Origin: Bordetella genomosp. 12
GTDB lineage: Bacteria; Pseudomonadota; Gammaproteobacteria; Burkholderiales; Burkholderiaceae_B
Length of the DNA: 64,000 bases
NCBI RefSeq assembly: GCF_002261355.1
Contig: NZ_NEVU01000003.1
Location: 1,426,001 to 1,490,000, forward strand
Direction of reading: 5' to 3'
The position numbers and the translations under genes were made by a program. Positions within the stretch are counted from its first letter, which is position 1. Every line of letters starts with the position of its first letter. This document shows, piece by piece, positions 38,514 through 47,749 of this stretch. The notes under the pieces are model-generated. The model was given only the letters and a program-made list of their open reading frames with translations, was not told where the DNA came from and ran no database searches.

Positions 38514-39407
38514 TCACCACCGCCCGAACAGCCCGCGCGGGCGATACCACAGCACCAGGATGAAGAGGATGAACACGCTCACCGTCTTGAGCGCCGGCGC
38601 CACGAAATAGCCCGTCATCGCCTCGATCAGGCCGATCAGAATCCCGGCGATAAAGGCCCCCGGCAACGAGCCGAAGCCGCCCATGCACACCGCCACGAAG
38701 GCCAGCAGGCCGAACACCGTCCCCACCGACGGAAACACATAAAAGAACGTCGTCAACAGCGCGCCGGCCAGACCCACGGCCGCGCTGCCCAGCATCCACA
38801 CCTGGGCGTTGACGCGGTCGGGAGAAATCCCCACCAAGGCAGCAACCTGACGATCCTCGGCCACCGCCTGCAAGGCATGGCCCCAGCGCGTGCGATACAC
38901 CAGAAAAAACAGCGCCACCACCATGGCCAGCGCCACCAGCCCGGTGACGACCTGCGGGCGTCCCAGCGAGACCCCGCCCAGCGTCACGCTGCCCGAAATC
39001 AGCGTATCCGGCAGGCTGCGATAGTCCGGCGAGAAGGCGATGAAAGCCAGTTGGCGCAGCACCAGGCCCAGCCCGAAGGTGGCCAGAATCACCGCCATCG
39101 CCGGGCCCTTCTGCAAGCGCTTGATGATGAGGGCGTAGGTCAGAAAACCCACAAAAGCCAGCAGGATGGCCACCAGCGGCGCCGAGAATGTCGGATCCAG
39201 GTGGCCCAGCGTGAACATCCAATAGGCCGCATACATCCCCAGCATCAGAAACTCGCCATGGGCGAAATTGATGACGTCGGTAATGCCCCATATCAAGGCC
39301 AGGCCCACGGCAACGGCTGCATAGATCAGCCCGTTGAACAGGCCCGCCGAAAGCGCTTCAAACATATCGAACTCCCCGAGGCGGCCCCGCGCGGCCGCCT
39401 CCGTCAC
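38514..39407 (-). CDS. livH: Branched-chain amino-acid-type ABC transporter permease LivH
   Basis: 297 residues, a multi-span permease with GLALIWGITDVINFAHGEF, the hallmark of LivH, and ALVGISPDRVNAQVWMLGSA in the coupling loop. It follows livK by 9 bp and is coupled to livM. The first 14 residues before MFEALSAG are atypical, so translation may begin at ATG 39,366 instead. Confidence 0.93.
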   Translation of the reverse strand: MTEAAARGRLGEFDMFEALSAGLFNGLIYAAVAVGLALIWGITDVINFAHGEFLMLGMYAAYWMFTLGHLDPTFSAPLVAILLAFVGFLTYALIIKRLQKGPAMAVILATFGLGLVLRQLAFIAFSPDYRSLPDTLISGSVTLGGVSLGRPQVVTGLVALAMVVALFFLVYRTRWGHALQAVAEDRQVAALVGISPDRVNAQVWMLGSAAVGLAGALLTTFFYVFPSVGTVFGLLAFVAVCMGGFGSLPGAFIAGILIGLIEAMTGYFVAPALKTVSVFILFILVLWYRPRGLFGRW

Positions 39408-39416
39408 GCAAGAGGT

Positions 39417-40670
39417 TTATTTCCAGCTAAAGGGCAGCGTGGGCAGATTCTTGTCGGTGCGATACTTCTCGGGCCAGACCGTCTGATAGCTGCTGCCCTT
39501 GAGCTCGAGAATGAGGCCGGCGCCCTTGGTGTTCTGCCCCTTGTCGTCGAACTTCACGCCCGCCCAGGGCATGGCCACTTGCGACTCGCCCAGGTCGGTG
39601 GCGATCAATGCCTTGCGGATCGCTTCCGGATCGGTCGAACCCGCCCGGTTGATGGCATCGGCCAGCACCAGCACGCCCTGCATGGAGCGCGCGTTGTTAC
39701 CGTTTAGCTCCTTGCCGGTCTTGGCCTTGTACATATCGTTGATCTTCTTCAGCCCCGCCTTGGCCGCGGCCACGTCGCTGCCCCAGACATCGCGCGACAG
39801 GACGCCCTGCACCTGCGGGCCGACTTCCTGCACAAAGCGAGAATCGATAAAGCCCGCGTCATTGGCCAGGAAAACGGGCGGCGCGTACTTGCTCTCGCGC
39901 ATGGTGCGCACGAACAGCATCGCGTCGGAGGTGTAGCTGGCGAAGATCGCCACATCCGGCTTGGCGGCGGCCAGCTTCTGCACTTCGGCCGTCACCGAGG
40001 CCGAGCCCGCGCTATAGGCAATATTGGCCACCAATTGGCGGTTGTACTGCTTGGCGAACTTCTCCACCGCCTTGTACGTGTTCACGCCAAAGTCGGTGTT
40101 CTCGTACACCACGGCGATCTTGGCCGTGGGCACGGCCTTGATGCCATCGAGAAACTGCATCATGTTCTCGACGAAGGTGTCGTCATTGGGCGAGGTCCGG
40201 AAGAACCACTTGTAGCCGCGCTCGGTAAGATCCGGGCTGCTGGATTCGCCGTTGACATATGGGATGCCGCGCTGCTCGGCAATGCGGCTGGCCGTCTTGG
40301 TCACGGCCGACTGATAGGCGCCGGTCAAGGCCACGACTTTTTCCTGATCCAGCAGCCGCTGCGCATCGGCCATGCCCACCTCGGGCTTGCCTTGCGAGTC
40401 GCCGAAAATCACTTCCAGCTTGGCGCCGCCCAGCCCGGGCAGGCCGCTGCCGGCGGCCAGGGGGATCCCTTCGAGCTCCGGATGCGGATTGTTGATGATA
40501 TCGACGGCCAGCTCGACGGCGGCCTTGATTTCCGCGCCGGTGGACGCCAGCGCCCCGCTCAGCGGGTAAATGGCGCCGATGCGCACCGTCTTGTCCTGCG
40601 CCTGCGCGCCAAAAGCCGCGCATGCCAGCGCCAGGGCCGCGGCTGCACCCGCGTAGCGTTTCATCTTCAT
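39417..40670 (-). CDS. Periplasmic substrate-binding protein of HAAT ABC transporter (LivK type)
   Basis: 417 residues with a signal peptide cleaved after AQA near residue 23 (AAAALALACAAFGAQA). The mature protein is a type I periplasmic binding protein starting KTVRIGAIYPLSGALASTG. The ATG at 40,670 follows AGGAGTCG; the longer frame lacks a leader. Ligand residues differ enough among these proteins that amino acids, short amides, urea or aromatic acids are all possible. Its place after a D-glutamate-cyclase-family gene hints at an amino-acid derivative. Confidence 0.93.
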   Translation of the reverse strand: MKMKRYAGAAAALALACAAFGAQAQDKTVRIGAIYPLSGALASTGAEIKAAVELAVDIINNPHPELEGIPLAAGSGLPGLGGAKLEVIFGDSQGKPEVGMADAQRLLDQEKVVALTGAYQSAVTKTASRIAEQRGIPYVNGESSSPDLTERGYKWFFRTSPNDDTFVENMMQFLDGIKAVPTAKIAVVYENTDFGVNTYKAVEKFAKQYNRQLVANIAYSAGSASVTAEVQKLAAAKPDVAIFASYTSDAMLFVRTMRESKYAPPVFLANDAGFIDSRFVQEVGPQVQGVLSRDVWGSDVAAAKAGLKKINDMYKAKTGKELNGNNARSMQGVLVLADAINRAGSTDPEAIRKALIATDLGESQVAMPWAGVKFDDKGQNTKGAGLILELKGSSYQTVWPEKYRTDKNLPTLPFSWK

Positions 40671-40717
40671 CACTCGACTCCTGAAAAATACTTCTGTGTA
40701 GAAAGCAGATCGGGAGC

Positions 40718-40764
40718 GCCACGCCGGAAAGCGGCGTGGCACCTGGCCACGGGAATCCCGTGGC
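40718..40764 (-). promoter_or_regulatory. Tandem hairpins in the leader of the ABC operon
   Basis: Two stable hairpins lie side by side upstream of the substrate-binding-protein gene. One has 9-bp arms GCCACGCCG/CGGCGTGGC with loop GAAAG; the other has 8-bp arms GCCACGGG/CCCGTGGC. On the minus-strand RNA both share the GCCACG core. They could be an attenuator, mRNA stabiliser or part of a terminator after the upstream gene; there is no T tract. Confidence 0.45.
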
Positions 40765-40849
40765 ATGAAGCCTTGTCGCCTCTCGTCCTTTGAAGGATCG
40801 TTGGTTTAAGCAAAGCGGATGCAAGCGCCGGCCATCCGGCCGGCGCGGG

Positions 40850-41638
40850 TCAAAGAATGGCCACGCGGCTGTTGAGCCAATCGGTCACCAGCATATGGCC
40901 CGGCGCGTGCGTGATGCAGAACTCCGGCTTGACGGCCGCCACCACGGACTGTGGCGTCACCCCGCAAGCCCAGAACACCGGCACCTCGCCCGCGCGTATC
41001 TCGACGGCATCACCATAGTCGGGTCGATTGATGTCGGCAATCCCGATAAGCGAGGGGTCGCCAAAATGCACCGGCGCCCCATGCACCGACGGAAAACGCG
41101 AGGTCACCTGGATGGCGCGGATGGCATCGGCGGCCTTCATCGGCCGCATGGACACCACCAGCGGCCCGCCAAAGACACCGGCCTGATGCGTGGGCACATT
41201 GGTGCGGTACATGGGCACGTTGCAGCCCTGCTCGATGTGGCGCACCGGCAGGCCGTTGTCCAGCATCGCCTCTTCAAACGAGAACGAACACCCGATCGCG
41301 AACGTCACCAGATCATCGCGCCAGACATCGCGCACATCGGTGGGCTCGGCCACCAGCTCGCCGTCCTTCCAGACGCGATAGCGCGCCACGTCGGTGCGGA
41401 TATCGATGTCTTCGCCCAGCAGCGGCAAGCTGGGATCGCCCGGCTCGGACATGGCCAGCAGCGGGCAGGGCTTGGGATTCATCTGGCAGAAGTGCAGAAA
41501 ATCCGCGGCCAGCGCACGCGGCAGAATGGCCAGATTGGCCTGCACATGGCCGGGCGCGACATTGGCCGTCGGGCCGGTATGGATGCCATTGCGCGCATCC
41601 AGGCGCGCCTGATAGGCAAGCTTGGCGGACGATGCCAT
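40850..41638 (-). CDS. DUF1445 / D-glutamate cyclase family protein (putative hydro-lyase)
   Basis: 262 residues of the UPF0317/DUF1445 family, annotated as putative hydro-lyase and, from the vertebrate enzyme, as D-glutamate cyclase. Visible family segments are [12 protein letters not shown], the [12 protein letters not shown] motif and the C-terminal FWACGVTPQ and [12 protein letters not shown]. The start at 41,638 ([10 protein letters not shown]) is preferred over an upstream ATG. It lies between a LysR gene and the ABC transporter genes, all on the minus strand, so it may act on the imported compound. The reaction is inferred from the family. Confidence 0.85.
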   Translation of the reverse strand: MASSAKLAYQARLDARNGIHTGPTANVAPGHVQANLAILPRALAADFLHFCQMNPKPCPLLAMSEPGDPSLPLLGEDIDIRTDVARYRVWKDGELVAEPTDVRDVWRDDLVTFAIGCSFSFEEAMLDNGLPVRHIEQGCNVPMYRTNVPTHQAGVFGGPLVVSMRPMKAADAIRAIQVTSRFPSVHGAPVHFGDPSLIGIADINRPDYGDAVEIRAGEVPVFWACGVTPQSVVAAVKPEFCITHAPGHMLVTDWLNSRVAIL

Positions 41639-41770
41639 GACGATTTCCCTTGTGATGTTATTGGGCTTAGTGGGCGCATTGCACCTCAAGCCATCACAAG
41701 CGTCTAATCACATCTTGCGATACGGGCCGATCAGGTTTTCTTATCAGGGTGAAACCCTTAAGGGAAAACA

Positions 41771-42691
41771 CTAGCGCGCAGCCGCCGCGCTGGCCCGCCG
41801 CTCGCTATCGGCGTGCGCGATCTCCTGCGCCATGCGGGCCACCACCTCGGGCACATGGCCGTCCGGCCCGCGCATCCAGCTCGCCGTGTAATGCAAAGGC
41901 GGCAGGTCCGGCGCCTTGACCTGCAGCATGCGCAGCTCGCCCTGGTTGAGCTCTTCGCGCAGAAAAATCGGCGCGATCACCGCCGTGCCGATGCCGTCCA
42001 TGGCCATGCGCACGATCACACTCAGCGCCGAACTGCCGTACATGCGCGGCGCCTGCACGCCCGCCTCCTGCAGCGCCTGCCGCACCGCGCGGTGCGGCTC
42101 GGTCGTCGCGCTATACGTAATGAACGGCCATTGCGCCAGATGCTTGAGCGCCACCGGCTGGCGCCCGACTTTCAGTTTGGGGCTGGCCAACCACGACAAG
42201 GGGTAGTCGCACAGAAACAGATTCTCGGCTCGTTCATCGCGCAGCGGGCCCAGCAGAAAGGCCAGATCGATCTGGTGCGACGTCAGCTGCGTCTCCAGCG
42301 CGGTGGTCGTGTCGACCTGGATCTCCACCATGAGCGCCGGATACACATCATGCAGCCGCTCCATGAAGCGCGGCAGCCAGGTATGCACCAAGGTCTCGGA
42401 CACCCCCAAGCGCAGCGTGCCGCTCATCACATTCTTGGCCACCGCGGCGGCCTGCATATCGTGGCGCATCTGCAGCATGCGTTCGGCGTGCGAGAGCAGC
42501 TCCTGGCCCTTGGCCGTGAGGCGGATGCCGCGTGTGTCGCGCTCGAACAAGCGCACCTTGAGGTCGGCCTCCAGGCTGGCGATGCGTTGCGAAATGGCCG
42601 GCTGCGTGGCGTTGAGTTTCTCGGCCGCCGCCCGAAAGCCGCCCAGCGTGGCCACCCAGAAAAACGTCTCGATATTGCGCAGATCTATCAT
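41771..42691 (-). CDS. LysR-family transcriptional regulator
   Basis: 306 residues starting MIDLRNIETFFWVATLGGF. The helix-turn-helix is RAAAEKLNATQPAISQRI. The start at 42,691 was chosen because the 27 residues added by an upstream frame are not family-like and approach the htpG terminator. It reads in the same direction as the DUF1445 and liv-type genes, with 132 bp before DUF1445 that probably hold their promoter. It is the likely regulator of that set. Confidence 0.92.
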   Translation of the reverse strand: MIDLRNIETFFWVATLGGFRAAAEKLNATQPAISQRIASLEADLKVRLFERDTRGIRLTAKGQELLSHAERMLQMRHDMQAAAVAKNVMSGTLRLGVSETLVHTWLPRFMERLHDVYPALMVEIQVDTTTALETQLTSHQIDLAFLLGPLRDERAENLFLCDYPLSWLASPKLKVGRQPVALKHLAQWPFITYSATTEPHRAVRQALQEAGVQAPRMYGSSALSVIVRMAMDGIGTAVIAPIFLREELNQGELRMLQVKAPDLPPLHYTASWMRGPDGHVPEVVARMAQEIAHADSERRASAAAAR

Positions 42692-42762
42692 CGCGGCGGC
42701 TATCCGATCCGGAAACCCGCATTCTAGAACGCCGCGCCCGCTCTGGCCGCATCGGCACCCCC

Positions 42763-42796
42763 AAAAACGCAACGGACCCCATAGGGTCCGTTGCGT
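42763..42796 (-). terminator. Rho-independent terminator of htpG
   Basis: A perfect 13-bp stem (ACGCAACGGACCC / GGGTCCGTTGCGT, 4-nt loop) is followed on the minus strand by a run of T. It sits 26 bp past the htpG stop. Confidence 0.93.
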
Positions 42797-42822
42797 GGCA
42801 TGCGCCGGGCGGCTGACGCGGC

Positions 42823-44715
42823 CTACACCTTCAGCAAGAGGGCATTCAAGCGCTTGACGAAAGCCGCCGGGTCGGCGATCTGCGCGCCTTCGGCCAGCAA
42901 CGCCTGATCCAGCAGCAATTGCGCCCAGGCCGGGAAATCGGCTTCGGGCACGTCGCGGATGCGGGCGATGAGGGCGTGCTCCGGATTGATCTCCAGCACC
43001 GGCTTGACCTCGGGGGCCTCCTGCCCGGCCGCCTTGAGCATGCGCAGCAGATGCGGGCTAAGATCATTCTGGCCCACCACCACGCATGCCGGCGAATCCA
43101 CCAGGCGCAGCGTCACACGCACTTCCTTGACCTGCTCGCCCAACGCCGCCTGCAGGCGCTCGACCAGCGGCTTGAAGGACTCGGCCACCTCGGTTTGCTT
43201 TTTCTTTTCTTCCTCGTCGGCCAGATCGGCCAGATCCAGGCCGCCCTTGGCCACCGACACCAGCGACTTGCCGTCGAACTCGCGCAGGTGCGAGAGCATC
43301 CACTCGTCCACCCGATCCCACAACAGCAGCACCTCGATGCCCTTTTTGCGGAAAATCTCCAGATGCGGGCTGTTGCTGGCCGCCGAGAAACTGTCGGCCG
43401 TCACGTAATAAATCTTGTCCTGGCCGTCTTTCAGGCGGCCCAGATAATCGGCCAGCGACACCGTCTGCGCCGCATCGCCCGACTGCGTCGACGCAAAACG
43501 CAGCAGCTTGGCGATGCGTTCCTGGTTGGACGGATCTTCGCCCACGCCTTCCTTGAGCACCTGGCCGAACTCGTTCCAGAAGGCCGCGTAATCGTCCTTG
43601 CGGTTCTCGGCCAGATCTTCCAGCAACGACAGAATGCGCTTGGCCGAGCCCTCGCGGATGGCGCGCACATCGCGGCTTTCCTGCAGAATCTCGCGCGACA
43701 CGTTCAGCGGCAGATCCGCCGAATCGATCACCCCGCGCACAAAGCGCAGATAGGCCGGCAGCAATTGCTCGGCGTCGTCCATGATGAACACGCGCTTGAC
43801 GTAGAGCTTGACCCCGCGGCGCGCATCGCGGTCCCACAGATCGAACGGCGCCTGGCGCGGCACATAGAGCAACTGCGTGTACTCGCTGCGGCCCTCGACG
43901 CGGTTGTGCGTCCAGGCCAGCGGATCCTCGAAATCATGCGACACGGTCTTGTAGAACTCGCGATACTGCTCGTCGCTGATCTCGCCCTTGCTGCGCGTCC
44001 ACAGCGCATTGGCCTGGTTGACCGTCTCCCACTCGTCGCGCACGACCTGCTCGCCCTTGTCGGCGTCCCATTCCTCTTTCTTCATCTGGATGGGCAGCGA
44101 AATATGGTCGGAATAGCGGCGCAGAATCTCGCGCAGCTTCCAGCCATTGAGAAACTCGTCTTCGTCGGCGCGCAAATGCAGCACCACATCCGTGCCGCGG
44201 CCGGCCTTCTCGGCCGGCGCAATCGAAAACTCGCCCTGGCCGTCCGACTCCCAGCGGATCGCCGCATCAGCGCCGGCGCGGCGGCTCAACACGCTGACCT
44301 TGTCGGCCACGATGAAAGACGAATAAAAGCCCACGCCAAACTGGCCGATAAGCTGCGCGTCCTTCTGCTTGTCGCCCGTCAGTTGCGAGAAAAACTCCCG
44401 CGTGCCCGAGCGCGCGATCGTGCCCAGATTGGCGATGGCCTCCTCGCGCGACAGGCCGATGCCGTTGTCGGAGATGGTGATCGTGCGGGCGTCCTTGTCG
44501 TAACTCACCCGGATGGCCAGCTCGCCGTCGCCGGCCAGCAGATCCGGCTGGTCGATGGCCTCAAAGCGCAGCTTGTCGCAGGCATCCGACGCGTTGGAGA
44601 CCAACTCGCGCAGAAAGATCTCCTTGTTGCTATACAAGGAATGGATCATCAGGTGCAGCAACTGCTTGACCTCGGCCTGGAATCCCAGGGTTTCGGACGT
44701 GGCGTTTTGAGTCAT
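42823..44715 (-). CDS. htpG: Chaperone HtpG (Hsp90)
   Basis: 630 residues. The GHKL ATPase domain has [31 protein letters not shown] and [11 protein letters not shown]. The middle domain includes [13 protein letters not shown] with the conserved Arg that contacts ATP gamma-phosphate. A C-terminal dimerisation domain follows. It is a cytosolic ATP-dependent chaperone, transcribed alone with its own terminator. Typical length and no anomalies. Confidence 0.97.
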   Translation of the reverse strand: MTQNATSETLGFQAEVKQLLHLMIHSLYSNKEIFLRELVSNASDACDKLRFEAIDQPDLLAGDGELAIRVSYDKDARTITISDNGIGLSREEAIANLGTIARSGTREFFSQLTGDKQKDAQLIGQFGVGFYSSFIVADKVSVLSRRAGADAAIRWESDGQGEFSIAPAEKAGRGTDVVLHLRADEDEFLNGWKLREILRRYSDHISLPIQMKKEEWDADKGEQVVRDEWETVNQANALWTRSKGEISDEQYREFYKTVSHDFEDPLAWTHNRVEGRSEYTQLLYVPRQAPFDLWDRDARRGVKLYVKRVFIMDDAEQLLPAYLRFVRGVIDSADLPLNVSREILQESRDVRAIREGSAKRILSLLEDLAENRKDDYAAFWNEFGQVLKEGVGEDPSNQERIAKLLRFASTQSGDAAQTVSLADYLGRLKDGQDKIYYVTADSFSAASNSPHLEIFRKKGIEVLLLWDRVDEWMLSHLREFDGKSLVSVAKGGLDLADLADEEEKKKQTEVAESFKPLVERLQAALGEQVKEVRVTLRLVDSPACVVVGQNDLSPHLLRMLKAAGQEAPEVKPVLEINPEHALIARIRDVPEADFPAWAQLLLDQALLAEGAQIADPAAFVKRLNALLLKV

Positions 44716-44898
44716 GGTGGTGATCGTTGGCTAAATGGATAGTGAAAAGGCGGTCTCCCGCCAGGCCCTCTGGACATGGGGGTGGCTCGGACAATTTCAA
44801 GAGTCTAGCGCCTGCCCCGCAGGCCTCGCCCGCGGGCCTCCTACCCGGAAATCGGTAAAATCCCGCACTTTCGTCGCCCACCTACCGCTCTTTTGACC

Positions 44899-46278
44899 AT
44901 GAGCTCCGCTCCCCTCTCCGCATCCCAGCCCGCCTCGGCCGCCGGCGACCTCGTCTACGGCCCCAACGACCGCCCCTCCACGCCCGTCACCTTTATCGCC
45001 GCCCTGCAGCATCTGCTGGCCATCCTGGTGCCCATCGTCACCCCCGGCCTGCTCATCTGCCAGGCCCTGGGCGTGCCAAGCCGCGACACCACCCTCATCG
45101 TCTCGATGTCGCTGGTCATCTCCGGCATCGCCACCTACGTCCAGTGCCGCCGCTTCGGCCCCTTTGGCGCCGGCCTGCTCATCGTGCAGGGCACGAGCTT
45201 TAACTTCGTCGGCCCCCTGATCGCCGGCGGCAGCCTCATGGTCAAGCAAGGCACGCCGGTCGAAGCCGTCATGGCCGCCATCTTCGGCGTCGTCATCGCC
45301 GGCTCCTTCGTCGAAATGGGCATCTCCCGCATCCTGCCCTTCGTCAAACGCCTCATCACCCCCCTGGTCACCGGCATCGTCGTGCTGCTCATCGGCCTGA
45401 CCCTCATCAAAGTCGGCCTCATCAGCATGGGCGGCGGCTTTGCCGCCATGCAGAACGGCACCTTCGCCAACAGCGACAACCTCCTGCTCTCCGGCCTGGT
45501 GCTGGGCACCATCATCGTGCTCAACCGCGTGCCCGTCACCTGGGTGCGCAGCGCCGCCCTGGTCATCGCCCTGGCCATCGGCTACCTGGCCGCCGCCTAC
45601 CTCGGCCGCCTGGACCTGAGCAGCGCCCGCGACGCCGCCCTCTTCCAGGTGCCCGTGCCCCTGCACTTCGGTCTGTCCTTCTCCTGGCCGCTCTTCGTGC
45701 CCATGCTCATCATCTACCTGGTCACCTCGCTGGAAGCCATCGGCGACATCACCGCCACCAGCCAGGTCTCGCGCCAGCCCGTGCAGGGCCCGCAATGGAT
45801 GCAGCGCATCAAAGGCGGCGTACTGGTCAACGGCGCCAACTCCCTGCTGGCCGGCGTCTTCAACACCTTCCCCAGCTCCGTCTTCGCCCAGAACAACGGC
45901 GTCATCCAGCTCACCGGCATCGCCAGCCGCCGCGTCGGCATCTGGATTGCCGCCATGCTCATCATCCTGGGCCTGTTCCCCAGCGTGGCCGGCATCCTCC
46001 AGGCCGTGCCCGAACCCGTCCTGGGCGGCGCCGCCATGGTCATGTTCGGCGCCGTGGCCGCCTCCGGCATCAACATCCTGGCCGGCATCCGCCTGGACCG
46101 CCGCGCCCTGCTCATCATCGCCGTCTCCCTGGCGCTGGGCCTGGGCGTCTCGCAAGTGCCCGAGTTCCTCGCCCACATGCCCCACGCCCTCAAAAGCGTC
46201 CTCGAATCCGGCGTGGCCACCGGCGGCATCTGCGCCCTGCTGATGAACTGGTTCCTCCCCGAACCCCGCCAGGACTGA
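44899..46278 (+). CDS. Nucleobase:cation symporter-2 family permease (uracil-xanthine type)
   Basis: 459 residues with about 12-14 membrane segments. FIAALQHLLAILVPIVTPG contains the conserved QH of TM1. SLEAIGDITATSQVS is the family motif with the substrate-binding Glu, and FNTFPSSVFAQNNG matches the NAT signature region. It imports a purine or uracil with cations. The ATG at 44,899 is used; a TTG two codons earlier is possible. It is transcribed alone just before the tRNA-Leu that bounds the island. The DNA is extremely rich in C-ending codons. Confidence 0.92.
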   Translation: MSSAPLSASQPASAAGDLVYGPNDRPSTPVTFIAALQHLLAILVPIVTPGLLICQALGVPSRDTTLIVSMSLVISGIATYVQCRRFGPFGAGLLIVQGTSFNFVGPLIAGGSLMVKQGTPVEAVMAAIFGVVIAGSFVEMGISRILPFVKRLITPLVTGIVVLLIGLTLIKVGLISMGGGFAAMQNGTFANSDNLLLSGLVLGTIIVLNRVPVTWVRSAALVIALAIGYLAAAYLGRLDLSSARDAALFQVPVPLHFGLSFSWPLFVPMLIIYLVTSLEAIGDITATSQVSRQPVQGPQWMQRIKGGVLVNGANSLLAGVFNTFPSSVFAQNNGVIQLTGIASRRVGIWIAAMLIILGLFPSVAGILQAVPEPVLGGAAMVMFGAVAASGINILAGIRLDRRALLIIAVSLALGLGVSQVPEFLAHMPHALKSVLESGVATGGICALLMNWFLPEPRQD

Positions 46279-46398
46279 CCCGCCCGCCAGCGGGCGCGCG
46301 GCCCACCCCGCCGCCCCGCTGGCAAACTCGCCAGGATCACGTATAATGGCGGACTTTCTTGCCAGCCTGACCTGATTCAACAGGGCAGCGCATCCCCC

Positions 46399-46483
46399 GC
46401 CCGGGTGGTGAAATTGGTAGACGCAGGGGACTCAAAATCCCCCGCCGCAAGGCGTGCCGGTTCGATTCCGGCCCCGGGCACCA
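46399..46483 (+). tRNA. tRNA-Leu (CAA), intact, island insertion site
   Basis: The acceptor GCCCGGG pairs with CCCGGGC. The anticodon arm is GGGGA-CTCAAAA-TCCCC with anticodon CAA. A long variable arm (CGCCGCAAGGCG region), T arm GCCGG-TTCGATT-CCGGC and an encoded CCA complete it. Length 85 nt. An integrase gene begins 141 bp downstream, so its 3' end is the presumed attachment site. Confidence 0.95.
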
Positions 46484-46624
46484 CTTAAAAATCCCTAGTA
46501 TTTACAAGCATCTAGCGCGATTTTTAGTCTTTCCCTAGCACTAGGGGATTTTCCAAGTTTGTGAGCCAGGTACAGTTTCGGTACAGTGGCGAAGCACCGA
46601 GCGTACTTTTCGGAGCTTTAGCAC

Positions 46625-47692
46625 ATGGCTACCCTCGTCAAGACCCCCTCAGGCACCTGGAAAGCCGTCATTCGCAAGACAGGCTGGCCAACTTCGTCCA
46701 AAACATTTCGTACCAAACGCGACGCTGAAGATTGGGCACGGCGGACAGAAGACGAAATGGTGCGCGGCGTCTACATTCAGCGCGCTCCAGGCGAGCGCAT
46801 GACGCTAGAGTCGGCCCTGACCCGCTACCTGCGCGAAGTCACCCCCACCAAACGCGAATCCACCCGCGCCTCAGAGCTCAAGAAAGCCCAGCCGCTACTC
46901 AAACACCTTGGCAAATACTCGCTCGCTGCCTTGAGCGCCGATATCGTCGCCCAATACCGCGACATGCGGCTGGCAGGCGATCCCGACGAAAACGGCAAGC
47001 CAGTGCCGCGCAGCAACAACACCGTGCGCCTGGAGCTGGCACTACTCAGCCACCTATTCACCATCGCCATCAAAGAATGGGGCTTGGGTCTGCCCTTCAA
47101 TCCCGTCTCTCAGATTCGCCGCCCGGCTCCCGGCGCAGGTCGCAATCGCAGGCTGACACTCGCAGAAAATAAACGGCTGTTAGCCGCCGTCGATGCCTAC
47201 TCCAACCCCATGTTCAGTTGGATCGTGCGCATCGCCCTGGAAACCGGCATGCGGCTCTCCGAGATCGGTGGCCTGCGCCTCGGTCAAGTAGACCTGCAAA
47301 AACGCGTCGTGCGCCTGGATATCACCAAGAACTCATCGCCACGCACCGTACCACTCACCAAAGCGGCGACGGCGGCATTTCAGGCGGCGATGGATAACCC
47401 CACTCGACCACCAGAAACCGATCTGGTGTTCTTTGGTGAACCGGGGCGTGATGGTGTACGACGGCCGTATCTATTCGACAAGGCCTGGACGGATGCGAAG
47501 AAAGAGGCGGGACTGACGGACTTCCGGTTTCATGATCTGAGACATGAAGCAGTTAGCCGGTTGGTGGAGGCAGGGTTATCCGATCAGGAAGTGGCGGCGA
47601 TCAGCGGGCATAAGAGTATGCAGATGCTGAAGCGGTATACGCATTTAAGGGCTGAGGATTTGGTGGGGAAGCTGGATAAGTTGGATTGCTGA
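46625..47692 (+). CDS. int: Tyrosine-type site-specific integrase
   Basis: 355 residues. An N-terminal DNA-binding region (about 1-60, with KTFRTKRDAEDWARRTEDEM) and a SAM-like core-binding domain (60-160) precede the catalytic domain. That domain has R in LETGMRLSEIGGL, HDLRHEAVSRL as the H-x-x-R box, H in ISGHKS and the nucleophile Y in LKRYTHLR. It would recombine the tRNA-Leu 3' end with the element's attP. It reads away from the tRNA, the usual layout of integrative elements. GC falls sharply after it. Confidence 0.95.
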   Translation: MATLVKTPSGTWKAVIRKTGWPTSSKTFRTKRDAEDWARRTEDEMVRGVYIQRAPGERMTLESALTRYLREVTPTKRESTRASELKKAQPLLKHLGKYSLAALSADIVAQYRDMRLAGDPDENGKPVPRSNNTVRLELALLSHLFTIAIKEWGLGLPFNPVSQIRRPAPGAGRNRRLTLAENKRLLAAVDAYSNPMFSWIVRIALETGMRLSEIGGLRLGQVDLQKRVVRLDITKNSSPRTVPLTKAATAAFQAAMDNPTRPPETDLVFFGEPGRDGVRRPYLFDKAWTDAKKEAGLTDFRFHDLRHEAVSRLVEAGLSDQEVAAISGHKSMQMLKRYTHLRAEDLVGKLDKLDC

Positions 47693-47749
47693 GCGTCGGC
47701 TATCGGCCAGAAGCGGCCGTTCGTGAGAGTCGGCTTTCGGTTACTAAAA

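Noticed and set aside
44797-46380. 527-codon minus-strand frame opposite the permease
   Set aside because: Low-complexity Asp/Gly/Glu sequence arising from the C-ending codons of the permease.
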